Origin: Ficedula albicollis
Lineage: Eukaryota > Chordata > Aves > Passeriformes > Muscicapidae
NCBI RefSeq assembly: GCF_000247815.1
Contig: NC_021678.1
Location: 11,863,322-11,927,321, forward strand
Length of the DNA: 64,000 nt
Direction: 5' to 3'
In this document: one piece after another, positions 14,509 to 28,700 of the stretch
Layout of the letters: every line of letters begins with the position of its first letter
How positions within the stretch are numbered: the first letter of the stretch is position 1
Program-made: the position numbers and the translations under genes
The notes under the pieces: generated by a model
What the model saw: only the letters and a program-made list of their open reading frames with translations
Told to the model about the DNA's origin: nothing
The model's database searches: none

Positions 14509-17500
14509 GCACTGAGCTGCAGCCCGAGCATGCTCTTCCTCCCGGGAGGGACTGGGCTGGGGAGGCAGAGGAAGTAACACACCCCTAAATCACACATGGA
14601 ACCAGATTTTAGCACTGATTTTCTACAGCCAATCTGTCAGAGCAGTGCAAAAGGATGATTTTTAAAATAAAACAAATGGAAAGTTTTTTGGATGCTTAAA
14701 CAATCCCACGGCAGTAGTAACAAACACAAATAGGAAACCATTTCAAATGAGTTGTATGCAGCTCCTTGGGCCATTTTCTGGGAAAATGACTGGAATACAA
14801 CCTGACATGACCAACAGAGCCTGCAGTTTAAGCAAGGCTGTAATACCCATACGACATTATCAGGGTAAGATTTTCATCTTTGGAAGCTAAAACTGAGGAG
14901 AGCATGTACTGAGGAGAAGATAAAGGAAGAGAGAGGGCAGCAAGGGACACTGAGTATTTCCCAAGACTTCAAGCGCCATTAATTCTGCACAGCTTTTCCC
15001 ATGGACAGAGATTCTGTTTCACTGCCTGCAGGAAAGCAGCAGTTTGTCAAAAAAGCACTGAGCAAACATCCTATCTAAATAGCAACCACATCTATTTCAT
15101 GTTCTCAGCACATCTGGAAAGAAGAATCAAAATCAGAATGGATATCACATCAAATATTACTGTAAAGCACAGTAAGTTGCTATCCAAGCAGATGGCAAAT
15201 AAAATTCTACCATCTTGGTCAGAATAATTTTGGATTAGCTCCTCCTCCTAGTGAAGCTGGTTGAAAATATTTTAAGTACTTTTAGTGGTCTGAAGCTCAA
15301 TCTCTTACATTACATTTACTACCAGTACGATCTTTTCTCCCTCAATACACCATTTCAAGTGTACGATACAAAATGTAACTTCTTCGTACATTAAGAAGTA
15401 CTTCCATACTAGTCTAGCACATGATATTTTTAATTTTACTGATGTAAACTAAGAAATGTGGGAAAGTGGCTAGAACAGAGGGTAAAACCCAAGAGAAATT
15501 AGAGCAAAAGATAGGATAATATGTTAAAGATAAGGTTTCTGAAAGGGCACAGATATGTTATAGCATACAGACTGTGCCTGGCTACTTAATGTCTGGGGAC
15601 TATACAAATGGCCTTTCACAAACACATAAGGACTGTCTCCTTCCATAAAGAACTTAAAAGAAATGCAGTAAAATTTCAAAACCAAGATGTCATGGGCAAA
15701 AATTTCTCAGGGAAATTAACACAGGAATATTTTCTGAAAGGAGCTGGTTGAATGAAAGAACAAATTTGCAGTCAAGTATTACAAAATTTTCTCTAAGGGG
15801 AATAGACTGTGGTAATTTTGAAAACATAAGGATAGAGGAAGAGATGAGGAGAACCCTCAAGAGTAACAGAAACCCAGGGAACAAGGACAAAGGGAACAAG
15901 GACCAGACCTGAGTGTTCTGTCTACTTAATGAGAAGAGAGAAGGTAATTAGATGAGATTCAAGAAGGTGGAATTTTATTATGTACCCCCACCTCTCCCTT
16001 CTCACTGCATACTTTTCATCCTGTATTTTATATTGAGAACAAGTTTCTACTACATTTTCTTTGTGAATAGAGGTTTGCCATGTAAGAAAGGCCTCCAAAA
16101 GCCAAGTAATTTAAATTTGGCCCAATTCAAATAATATTTTTATGCAATATCTGTCTAATCTTTCCTATTGCAATATAAAACAATCTGCATAAACAATCTG
16201 CAGTTTGATGCTCTGAAAACTAGAAATTACAGCATTTCAAACCACCACATACTGTTGAGAATATCTTATTTTTTCTCTCTTGGACTTCTCATGGATTGTT
16301 AAGATCAATTCAGGATACCAGCTCCAGTTCTACTGGCTGTCAAAAAGCAAAAAAACCCAAAATATAAAAGACAGACATTGCAGCCTGACTGTGGTGTTGG
16401 CCAAAACAAAATGGTAAAAAACCCCAATTTTTTAACTTCCTACACAACACAGTTGTTCTCTCTCTCTCTTCTGAGTCATTCATATCTGTTCATGTTACTA
16501 AGAAAGCCCCACAGAGCCAATATCGCTACGGAAGAACAAGATGTATTTTCAACAAGACTCTTGGCTGATTCCAGTTGCTGCAAAACCTTTATTTTCAGAA
16601 ATTATAAAAGAAGCAGAGGAAACATTCTGAATTTCAGCTTCCAGCTTCTAGTTCAATTAATGAACTAGGGATATTTGGTATTGAAAGGTAACAGCAGACA
16701 TTGCCTGTCTGTCTAGGAAGGGAACTTTTGAAAAATGGCACTCTGTTTTTTTTCTACCTTTAGAAGTACTTACAGTCATTAGGCCAGAAATACTGTTGAT
16801 ATTTCCAGAATGTCCACAAAATCCTATGTGTCAACACTAATACAAAATATTTTAAAGGTAGCAATAATAATAGTAAGAATAATAAAAAGAAAAGAGGACC
16901 GAATATTTTCAAATTGTAAAACGCTTCAGTTTTCAGGAAGTGGGATTCACTTCTAAATATACACGCACATGTTAGTAACTATCTGTAACAATTATTGTAT
17001 AACAGAATCCTACATCAGATGTTTCTCTAACACAGAGTTGAGCACTGCCAAGTGATCAAGACCAAGCATTCTAAAAGATACATGTAAACAAAGTACTTCT
17101 TTTATCTGCAAGTCGCTGATAAACACTAGCTAATCCTCACCTAATCCTGTGAAGAGAACATCATCCCAGCTTCACAAAGGGAGAATCTAAGGCAGTGTAC
17201 TAATCCTTTGGGGAAAATACTCAGGTTAGAACGCCAGGGAAACTAGTTACTGGTGAGGGACACTGAGGTACTGACTGGTAGGTCGATGTGAAAATTTCTG
17301 CCCCTTCTGACACATTTCTGCTGCCAAGACTATCTCCACTCCCTGAGGAACCTCTCACAGCAAATGTTGACAAAAAGACCAGGAAGGAGAGAATGAGTTT
17401 GGACATCAAAATAGAAACCGAATTTTCACATCCATACACCAGAGTGTCCTGAACGAGAGAGAAACTTCTCTGGAGGAGGATAATGCCAGTCAATAAGGAC

Positions 17501-19137
17501 ACACATTCACAGTCATTCACAGCATACTGAAGAGGAGAGGATCAATGCACTCAACATCAGATGAGGGATTAAAGGCTCTTTTATTAGCCTGGATGCAGAC
17601 CACTAGACCATGCTAATCTGACAGGAGGAGTTCCTGCAAGGCAGCTGAAAAAAAGCACAGATTCACGTAGCAGAAAATAAAACATGGATTCTAAAAACTC
17701 ACTGCAAATTCTTGCCCAAGCAAATGCACCACTGAACGCTGGAGAATAAATAACAACAAAGTGGCAAAGGCTAAAAATCTACTTTTTTAAGTGGTCTTCC
17801 ACGCAGATGCATGTTCTGGGAAAGTGTTCAACTCTGCAGCCTACTTGACACCCGGAGCAATGACCACAGACAACTCCAGCATCAGTCCAACAACCTGAGC
17901 CAGATCGTTAAATAGAGAAAAGACGGTTCAAAGCTGAAACCTACCATCAAGCAATCAAAGCTTTAAAGTGAAATAGTCTAGTTCACTGCAGTATTTATAA
18001 AAGGTAGTATCTCAAAGCTTTCATGGAGTACAGACTAAGCCCCTGCTATTACAGACTGGAATAAACTAGTAGAGAAGGTATATTTAAGAAAGCCTTGTAA
18101 AGCAAAAATGTATTTCATCCTGGAAAAATCTTAGAATCAAAAAGGATAGCAGAACACAACATGGGTAAGTCAAAATGAACAGCTTTGTAAGATAAAAGGG
18201 ATATATTAAAAAAGGCATAAAGACTTCCGAAGAGAAGACTGGAAGAATGTTACACGATTTACAGCAAACATTACTATAGGTATCACGATGAAACAAATGG
18301 CAACTTTCTGTCAGACAGGTTCCTGATTAACAAGTTTCTGCAGACAGACAGTGATTAAAAAACAACCAGCAAAATCCACTATCTGGACCCCTGTGGACTA
18401 AGGTTGAGGGAGAAAGAGTAGAGAGAATACAGGCACTGCACTAATGAGCAGTAACAAAAGAGCAATTAACAAAGACAGTTGTAATCTCTTACAACTGATA
18501 CTGCTGTGTTCCAGACATTGTATGACAGGAAGTCGTAAGGTCTTTACTAAAGACCTCTTCCAGTGAAGAAGAGAAACTGCAGTGGATGAAACCAATGGTC
18601 TCATGAGTTCAGAGCATATTTTCATCTGTCCAAGGCAATGAAAAAAGTATTTCCAGTATGGTTATTTCATCAGATGCACCTTACAGGGGTCAGAGAAACC
18701 CCTTCCAGTGTATGGACAGGCAAAGTCAGCTCAGAAATTTTAAATAATAATCTTGCACACTTGTAGAACTGAAAACACAGCAACCTGAATCCTAACACAC
18801 ATGCAGGAAAGTTATAATTAACTCCTGATTCTAACCAAACCTTTAAAAAGCAGGAAACATTCCTTTTTTAGCCACAAGCTCACAGCAGTGTCCCACTGAA
18901 CATGAGTCTTTCAACATCTTTATCCAATCTGATGATACACTGGGGTTTTTTTTCAATTCTTTGGGAAGCTGCATTTAATCCAGATAAAAATTTGCTACCT
19001 AATTATCACAGCTATTACTACAGAGACAAATAAGTGGCATAGACATCCCTTAGATAAATGTAACCCAAGTGCAAAAACAGCAGTATTAAGTAGTGAGGTG
19101 AAAAAACCAAAGTATTAATCTGCTCCACTCTTTGGAG
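14509..19137. other. Intronic sequence, no gene seen
   Basis: AT-rich unique sequence. Open frames at 15690-15899, 16378-16668 and 17221-17520 have no recognisable similarity. One MIR/L2-like relic lies at 17112-17205. Confidence 0.55.
17112..17205 (+). repeat. MIR/L2-like ancient repeat relic
   Basis: The order taatcctcac, cctgtgaagagaacatcatc, ccagcttcacaaagggaga, atctaaggcag parallels the MIR/L2 3' region ('taatcctcacaac..ccctgtgagg', 'tatcatccccattttacaga', 'aactgaggcac'). Same orientation as the relic at 9.6 kb. It is diverged and called from memory of the consensus. Confidence 0.5.
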
Positions 19138-19235
19138 CAGAGACTGTCTCTTCAAAGATGTTTGCAGAGTGCTTAGCACAGGCACTCTGATTTAGATATG
19201 AGCACTAACCAAATAGTAATAACCAATAACAGCAA
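19138..19235 (+). repeat. Relic resembling the 3' end of an old amniote retroelement
   Basis: The order gcagagactgtctctt, tgtttgcagagtgcttagca, gcactctgattta, gagcactaac, aatagtaataacc resembles an old amniote element tail that I remember as 'gactgtctctt ... acagcgcctagcaca ... gccctgat ... ctaggcgcta ... taatacaaataa'. The family name is uncertain (CR1/L3-like or a SINE). Confidence 0.35.
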
Positions 19236-22200
19236 ATACTTTAACCTCAATAAAACAGTTCTTCTATACCTGGCATTAAAGTAATGGTGGAAAGAATGAG
19301 GATCATACAAGAAAATGCCCAATGAAATATTAAGTCATAGAACCTATATCTGGTGAAATCATTTAGCATTCTAGATTATTATCAAAACCATCAAAAAATA
19401 TTATGTTATCATGTGCTGGCTCATGACTTGCACCATGGGGACTTGTCCATTTTGAGTTTACCTTGCTCAGTTTAAAACTCCATATTAAGGAATGTTTTGG
19501 TTAGTAATAGCAAAGTACACTCAGAACAAGGCATAAGCAAATACTGACAATGGCTACAAGAAAAAGAATAGCTGCTTGTTACCTTGCTTAGAACAGAGTA
19601 AACACAAGTTGATAAGCCAAAGACTTTACAAAAAACAATGTGCAAGAAGCAAAAGAGTAAACAAAAGAAAGGATGGACACAGCATACGAGAGCGTGATTC
19701 CCAAGTACTAAAACCCCTGACAGGAATGGACACAAGAAGCAGGAGCTCACTGCTTAACTTGTGTTTGGAAACAGTACACAAGAGACATCTGCAGATCAGC
19801 TCAGGAAAGAACAGGAGAAAAGAGATGGAAAACTGGGGGGAAAAAAACTTTGTGTGGGTAGTGGGAAGTGAAACAGTCTTATGTTTCCAGAGCTCTCCCA
19901 TTATTCTGTTGCACACCTGCCATGTCCCAGTTTAAGAACAACTGTCTATCAACAACCAGGAAAAAATGAGCTCCCAACGGGCCCAACAGGCACTGGAGGA
20001 TGCTAAATCCCCAGAGATGATAACTCCTCCAGCAGGCTGCAGACTGAAGAAAGCTGTGGGTCAACTCAGGAATGAAAGCAACAATTCAGAACACTAACTG
20101 CCCAATTCCTAAGATTTTTATTTTAATTAGCCCATGGTATTTTCACATGTGCAGAAGTTATCCATGGTGATTTCTTTGTACAAAGATTGATTCCATTGGG
20201 TTTTTTTTACCATTTATAATTAACCCAAATGTTCAGTTCCAAAAAAATTCAAGTCTAACTTGAGATGATTGAACTTGAGAAAATTTATGTATGAAAATCC
20301 TCAAACACTTTGGATATTTGACCAAAAGTGATGATATGAGCCTCGCTCTCCCTTACTCTAAGCAGTCACTGCAGTTCAGAAAACAGATGGACCCCATTTA
20401 GATTTAATTGACACTTCAGTAACTGCAAGTCAAGCCAGAACTGGTGTACCTGAGCTAACCCTGACTGCCTGTGCAACCACAGGAGCCAGAGCCTCAGGCA
20501 GAGACGGGAGGAGGTGCATCCCTCCCGTGTGCACACCCCTAACCAGGTAGCTCAAGGAGCAGACAGGGAGGTGATGGAATAAATGGCATCACAAATATTT
20601 AATCTTTAGAGAAAAAATTGAGATGATGTTTCATGTTATTAAAGTGAATTCCAACATCTCTATTGCTCACAATATGATTTCAGGTTTTACAGCTTGCTCC
20701 TACTAGAAAAACAAAGTATGAAGAATAGTTTTAAAAAATCATGCAACTAAACATTTAAGCTGTGTATTACTCCACTATTTGTAAACTTTGTATTCCATTT
20801 TGAACAGATACAGTAGCATAAGTTGCAGTCAATTTAAATTAGATCAGTTCAACAGTAACACTCAAAATGATCCACTTCAGCAATGTCTCAGCTTCCATAT
20901 TTTTTCAGGTGGGAAATATCACATACTTTTGATAGCAGAACATGCAGAAGTCCCAACAAGAAGCACAGGACAAGGGATGTAATAAATGCTGTGATTTTTC
21001 TGATAGCTAGAGTATGCAGCTGAAATCTAAAGCCCTGTGACTAGACACTGATATTATGACCAATTTCTGTGTCTGTGTGACTCCCACCAGCTGCCAGAGA
21101 GGTCTGGCCTCACTGGTGCTGCCTGGTTCTGCCTGCTCAGCTGGTAAATCGAGCCGGCGCCTGAACATGCTGGTTAGCAGTCAAAGCTGGGAGCAGTTCA
21201 AACATGGGCAGACATGAAGAGATCTTCTGAGATTTTCTCTTCTAAAGCCAAGCAGGTCCCTTGTGAGTACTTACAAACCACAGTTATTCAGCTGCATATC
21301 AGCTTAGCCAACACTGGCTAGATTTTTTTTTTAAATGACAAAAGAATCTTGATGACTTTGCTACTCAAAGGCCACCATCTTGCCAACTGGGAAACACTCT
21401 ACTTGAGAAGAAAAAGATCAATAGTTTTTCTTCTTCATAAACAATGTCCTAGCCTGCTCTCTGAAGTACACATATAGTTTTAAACACACATACACACACA
21501 CAGCCCGTCTCTCCTTCCTCTTTTTTTCCTTTCCCTCTTTTTTCCCCCTTCAGTTTTGGATGCCTACTTTGTTAAATTTCAGCCTGAATTGTTAAAACCC
21601 AACAAAAGGATAAGCCCCAAAACCAGTCCAATGATTAGAATGATGAGCCCTAACAATCCTGCCTTTATTAGAAACATACCTAAAATTCAGCCCCAACGTA
21701 CCTATCCACGTAGGATTAATTAAAAAATGCTCTGATAAGCACTTTAATTCCACAAAGACTGAATGGTAAAATTATCTTTGTAACTGCTGAAATAGGTTTG
21801 TTGCTACAATGCTGGTTAGAGTATATGACGTAAAGAAGATTTTTTTTTTTACTTTTGCTGGTGATACCACCAAAGAGACACTTCTTAAACCAAAAAGATA
21901 ATCCTTAAACCAAGTGCAAAAGGAATCTGTTCATTTTAGTACATTTTTTTAAAGTTACCTCAACTTGTTAAATTGCAATTTTCACTTTTAACTAGATACT
22001 ATAGTTTTTCATGAGACATCTTCTCATTTTTACAGCTCTGGAGACTGTTGCAAATGTCTTGAAAGACAATCAGAAAAGCTTGTAACAAGCACTTGCTCCA
22101 ACAGCCATTGGAACACCCTGTAGTTAAAAACACAATACACCAGAAGTTTTTTATAATGGCCAATAAATTCTGTCATCGCATTAGATTTTATTGCACATGT

Positions 22201-23171
22201 GTTTTTAAAGTTAAAAAAAAAATTACTAATTCTCTGAAAACCTGCAACAAAATTGGATTATTCTCACATGAAAGGCAGGTAGGCTAAACCACAAAGGTAC
22301 CAACTCATACCTGGAACAAGTTGTAAGATGAAACACAGTCAAAGCCAATCAAGGGAGTACCCTAAACTAGATCTCCACTGGCTTCAGAAGCAGGAGTTAC
22401 CATATTTCAAACTGAAGAATAGGTCCTGAAGTCAGAGAGGCCCCTATGCTCAGAAGAGGTGAGTATGTGTATTATATTTATGCTCTTAATTAAGGATAAA
22501 CCTGTAATTTCATGGCATTATTTACAGGATGCAGCAAAAGGTAAATATTAACAGTCTGAAATCTGTATTTGATTCAGCTTCTGACTTCCTCTGCAAGCAT
22601 GAGGCAGTTTTCAGTAGAAAGATGAAATGCCAGAGAACAAAATTTCTCCTAAAACAGAGACACTCTGCTAGAGAGGCTCAATAGAGCCTTGCTGCCCAGG
22701 AAGATGATCTGCAGTACTATCACAGACAAGGCTAATTGGACACTGGATGTTTGACTGAAACCTTCAGATTACTTTCAAGCAATCAATCATTATATTTCTA
22801 AAATAATAAAAATAAATAGATTAAGCACAAAAGTCAGTTGTAGCAAAAGTTGCTTTGTCTGTGAGTCCAAAAATACAGCTTCACTCACTCACAAGAGAAA
22901 CTATTCATGGACAGAAAGAACACTGCATAATTTGTAGGTATTTGCAGGTTTCCCCCCTCTCCAGCCCAAGAATCCCTTTTCCTCAAAACAGCACGAACCA
23001 GACAGAGCTTTTTGCCCCCCTACCAGTCTTGAATATTTTAGGTCTTGTGTGAGTGAATCGTAAAGAACTGGGACACAAAGTTCAGTTTAACCAACTGGCA
23101 AACAGGAAAGCACTCATTACTCTTTTAAAAGCATCCTTTGTGCAAATGACTACAGTGGAACATGATGAATC

Positions 23172-23211
23172 AAAATAAGAAAAAAAAAAAAAAGAAAAAA
23201 GAAAAAAAAAA
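23172..23211 (+). repeat. A-rich simple sequence
   Basis: Nearly continuous A with scattered G. No element body ending in this tail was recognised to its left. Confidence 0.8.
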
Positions 23212-25554
23212 TCCACGCAGGCAACTTGACCAGAGTCCATTTACCCAGCCCAGTACAACCAGCAGGCAGAAAATACTGTCACCTTTAGCCGCTTTCTCAA
23301 ACTGACCTTCTTGGCTGTGAAGCCCCAGTGCCATCTTTACAACAACAGAGTAGACAGCTGACTTGCACTAGAATGTCAGGAAAACTCTTGCTTTTATTTT
23401 GCCTCCAAGGCTTTTACTGCTGACATGGAATTTGAGTCTCATGAACAAGGTATTTGAAAAGCTTGTTCAAGGAGAGGTGACCAGTTAATATCTGGTAATG
23501 TCGGCAGTTACGGCACCAGACTGGAGTTCCATGAGTTTTATTTACCATGGGCCTTGCATTAAAGAGCATGTGGGTTAATTGCACTCTGCACTGGCAACAG
23601 AAACAAGAAGTGCTGTCCTTCTTCAGTGCAGAGTTTAGCCCTTTTTAGCTTTCTTGAACAGTGAAACACCTGAGGTGTGCAGGTCCCAGTTTAAAGGGTT
23701 TCACATCAGTTCACTGAAAACATTGAACTGACCATACAAGAGGCAAACCAGCACAGATCTTTGAAGGTGTCAATGAAGACAGTGTGAAGTGAAACTCGTT
23801 CATGTAACTCAACTGCCCTTCTGAAGAGCCTTGGACAAACCCCCTGGCAGCAGACTCCAGAAGCTTGGTGGTCATGGGATCTGCAGGGTCACCCCCTCGG
23901 AGCTGCCTAACAGAAACACAAACAGAACCGACAGTCCTGAACATGGCAAGCAATTAACAGGCCATGGGGGATCGAAATCACATCGAAAACGAAAGGTGTT
24001 TAACGCATTCATCAAGACTCTGGAAAGAATTTAAAAGTAACATGACAGAGCTGCAGACAGCACATTTCTGGGTTTAAAAAAAGACAATATAGGGAACAAA
24101 AATAAAAGGGTATGCCATACTACATTTTGTTTTGATGAAAATGACCATTTTTACAAGGTTAAAATGTGAGTGGGTTTTAAATCTGTACAACCTTTCAGGC
24201 TAAGGGCATAGCACTGTAAAAATTACACAAAATCATCAATTCATGATAATGAATAGAAACATTGGACATAAGAATGAAACAATAATAGTACTTTAATTAC
24301 TGCTACTTAAGTCAAAGGCTCATTGTTCAATGAAATAATAGTATGGTTTTGGTTTCTCTGCCTCAAAAAGCTAAGCAAACAATTAAAAAGATTCAGAGAT
24401 CAGCAAACGCAACTGAGGAAACACAAAGACACCTGATTGAGCCAAGGGTAAAAAACTGCGTTCTTGATAAATACTAGGTATCATAGAAAAGTTACATTTG
24501 ACAGGAAGGTTTCAAAATTACGTTACTAGTATTCAGAAAAGAATACATTGTTTTTTTACTACTGTTAGTTTTTTTCCTTCACACAGTCAAGTACATTGAA
24601 ATCCCTATTACAAAGTATTCATGAAGCCAAGAACAGACTGGAACTCAAATTAAAATAAAGCATTTATATTTACACATGCTCACTGACATTGGAAAATATA
24701 AATGACATAAATGGACCTTAAACATTAGCTTTGTTCTTAGAAGTATAACAAGTTTCATACATTTGTCACATGTGACATCTAAGATCAAAAGTGCACAAAA
24801 AAATTTTTTTTGAAATGTAGGTTACTAACTTCAAAAAAGACCTAACATTTATTCTTACCTAATGATTCTATTCAATGTTTACCTCTCCAATGAAAGCAAA
24901 ACACATAAACTTCATGTATTAGTTAAAAAGGAAATAGACTTAGCTAAAAAAAAAAGTGACAAACTGGAAAATCATTATTAGCAAACTGAAGGCCAGAAAA
25001 CAAGAACTGAATCATACAAGCCTGATGCCTATACAAAGCACTGGAGCAGTGCATTTTAAATCAATCTGTTCATTCTAGGCAATATGTATAGTGGGACAAT
25101 TATTTGTTTTCTTTTCTCCAATGTTTAGTCACCATTAAAACCCTCTACATGAAAACAGCTTGTGCTCTACAGTTCTAATGAAGCTCATAAAAAATTAATA
25201 GAATGTGAAGAAGGAAACATGATGATGCACAGAGATCATATGGCGAAAAAACAAGAAGTATGTGCAGGTCACATTGATTATGTGCTTATCCTACGTTTGC
25301 ATCTAAGGCAGCATTTGAAACCTAAAGGCTGGATTATAGAATGCATATCAGGAGTTGTTAGCTATGATGTCTAAAATGCCATGAATTGTAGAGAATGTAT
25401 TCAAGATCCTATATTCTAGGAAATGGGAGAAACAAGTACAAGACAATGAACTCCCCAGTGAAATCTTGAGTGTGCTCAGAAAAATGGCAAAACCAACACC
25501 AATTGCTGCAAGGACAGGATTTTCTTTGTTAAAAATTCTGTCTACTTTTCTAGG

Positions 25555-25790
25555 GCCATGGATGTTGACCTCGCCCTCTCTATCAACAACAACCTGGGCA
25601 GAGTAGCTGGTTCCAGGGCAGAGTGGCAGTTCCAGACCTGTGTCAGGCTTTCAGCCCCACATGCAAACGCTTCCCATGGTGGGCATTAGAGCGGGCCACT
25701 CAACCACGGCAGCTCATCAAGGAGGACCTACCAGTGCAGAGCTTATTCCAGTGCTTTACCCTGGAAAACTGAGTGGGTTATAAAGGAGAG
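25555..25790. other. GC-richer 240-bp patch of unknown nature
   Basis: Sequence from gccatggatgttgacctcg to about gtgctttaccctgg is clearly richer in GC and CpG than its neighbours. It has a short plus-strand frame starting MDVDLALSINNNLGRVAG. No protein family or repeat is recognised. It could be a conserved element, an old retrocopy or chance. Confidence 0.3.
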
Positions 25791-28700
25791 AATCCTGCAG
25801 TAAATTTGCTATAGAGTCTTCTCAGCTCACCTGGGATTTCTCTGAATTCTCCCAGTAAAATAACATAGGGTCGCTCTTTCAAAATTGAGTTGAATTGGAC
25901 CAGTATTTTCTGTCTTCCTAGCAACAAATGCTAAGGTTTGCTTAGGCTAAATTGGGTTCTGATGTCTTTTTTATAACACACTATTTTCTCTTGATTCCTT
26001 AAGAAGAGGTATAAATACACAAGCAGCAGCAACAAATCAGAATAAAAACAGTATTGAGGAACACAGTTCAGAACTGTGTTTGATTCATAAATCCTTAGCT
26101 TATGCTATCAATGTTGGAATCAAACTCTGACAAGCAACTCTAAAAAGGTTTTTTTAAGGTTCCTCATTTATCCTCTTCAATCCTAAGATTGCCTGCTCTA
26201 AAACACACTATGATAATAGGAAACTATTGTGAAGTAATCTTCATTAATACCTAGGGATGGGGAAGAAAGAAATCAGGTGCCGGTAGCAAATAATAATGAT
26301 CCCCTTCATGTTTAAGGGCTGTGATTGCTCATAACTAGATGTGGTAGATTGCTGAAAAGGAAAAGGAAGAAGATGATCAGACATAAAAGTAGGCATTGTT
26401 TTCAAAGATGCTCTTCTCTAAAAAACCAGTAACTTTTTAGACTTCACAATTCAGGAGAAAGTTGAAAACAAAGAACTCCTCCCTGTAGGAGGGAGTTCCC
26501 TGTAGGGGAATTACATCTCTCCAGTACATACACTGACACACTCCTGATACCTTTTTGAATGAAGTGTGTGCAACTCAACAATATATCTTGCTATAAACTA
26601 TCTGTCTACATTATTACATTTCCAGCTGCCATTTCTCTGTAATTTAATGCTAATTCCTTCATGTTTATATTTGATGCTTTCAATACTATTGTTTTCCAAG
26701 GCATTTCAAAAAAGTATTTACCTCGATGGGTTTGTATCGATGAAATTAAATTAAACAAAACAAAACCAGTTGCATGAACCTCTCTGCTGTTGACACTGAC
26801 TAGGCTGTCTTCAAAACTAATCTGCAACACTCCTCAAGTATATTAGTAAGCATCAGGCAAGTTGCTAAGCTCAAAAAGGATGCAATTACAAACACTAATG
26901 AGTCATAAGAAGATAGACAGAAACTAAAATTGTAAGTTGATTAAAGATACCCTTAGAATGACAGGAACAGTGAAAGCAACTGTAAGGCATGTACTAATCC
27001 AGTTCTACCATAAACTGGTTAAGACTACTGGTGTCAAGATCAATCATTTGAGTCTTGTTCCAAATCATTCTTCTGCTTATGCCCTTTTCCTATTCACATC
27101 TGTCCTAACTATTATATACCTGTTTATCTAAAGACAAAGAACATATGGCAGTAGAGACACTGAGATAGCAAATGCAGACTAATGGGTACAGCTGTCACAC
27201 GGCAAAGTCAGGCAGGTACATTCACCCATCTGCCTTTGCACACACAGTGACTGGAACATTGGCCTTCCCCTCCCTGAGCAGGAGAGAAATCTTGAAAACC
27301 TGCTCTCAAAATTGAGAAAAAATGCTGATGTCTCTTTGTACATCAATTCTTCATAGGTTTTGTTAGCTGAAATTCTCAGAGTAAGTCATAAACACTCCTG
27401 GCAAGTATAAGATTGTAATGCAAAAAGCACATCTGAACTTCACTATTGCTACTAGACACTTCATTTTCCCCTCACTTGTACCACATATCTTCTTTAACTT
27501 AAGGAGCTCTTCCTCAGCCTGGCTAATGTCAGATTCAGGTGTGTTGCCTGCCACTGTTGATATATTGACATTTTGTTATTCCTATGCTCATGGACTTGAG
27601 CTATCCTGCTTATGTTTTGGATGTTATAACTCTTCATTCAGCTGTCTTTATTCTGAAATTGGATTACAAGCAGCAGATTCAGTTATGCAGCTGGAAAGGA
27701 GCACACATCACCTTTCTTGCTACTGCAGAAAAAAACTCTATCTCTGGGGGAAGGAGTACAGGGAGAGTCATGTCAGTACAGCAGTGTGCAGAGATCAGGA
27801 TCACTATGCTGGTTACTTGCAACAGCATGTCCCAGTCCTGAGAGTATTTCATCCAAGCTGAACTTTTTGTAGGATTGCAGCTGTTGAAGTTTTGCCTGAA
27901 CTTAAATTTTCCCACTTTCTCCGTTTCCATGAAAATAGAAACTTTTAATAGTCTTTAACAGAAATTAAATAATTCAGTTTGTGATTAACAGCTGAATTCT
28001 ACAATTACTGAAACCAAATCAAATTGCTGAATTGTTTTTACTCTAAATTATTATTTCAATAAACCAGCATGCAGATGAAAACACGATTCATTTTCAAATG
28101 GAAAAACTACCTACAGCAATATAATCAAAGTAATTGGCACGGTGGCCTCCTGCCTGCCTGCACACAGTACAGAGGAACAGGTGAGAACTGACATGTTACA
28201 CTTCTGAGCTCAGCACAGGCTTCCTCAGGTAGGGAAAGGACAATGCTTTGCAAACAGGCTCTACATGGGAATCAATTTTAGCCCCACCCTGGGTGACATG
28301 TAGGTTTCACTCAACTGTATCATCAGCAGTCAATTCCTGCTGGATTAACAAGATCTTTAGAGAGGCCAAACATGAGATTTCAGACAAGTGATTATCAAAT
28401 GCTACAAAGAAATAATTATACACCTAAAGTGCTAGAATATGGAGAGATGTCTCACGTTATTGTCATTTGATCCAAATACTGGTCTATTTGTCAAAACCTG
28501 AAAGATAAGGGAAAAAAAAAAAAAACAAAAAACCAAACACATTTCTACATAAGCAAATCAACATAGAAAAAGAAGACCAGCAGCAATACTATCTTTGAAC
28601 AGATCTTTCAAACACCGTTAAAGACCATTTGGCTGGAAAAACGGACCACATCAATTTTGGTGTGAAAGGCGTTACTGCATTTTAATTCATTTACAAAAAG

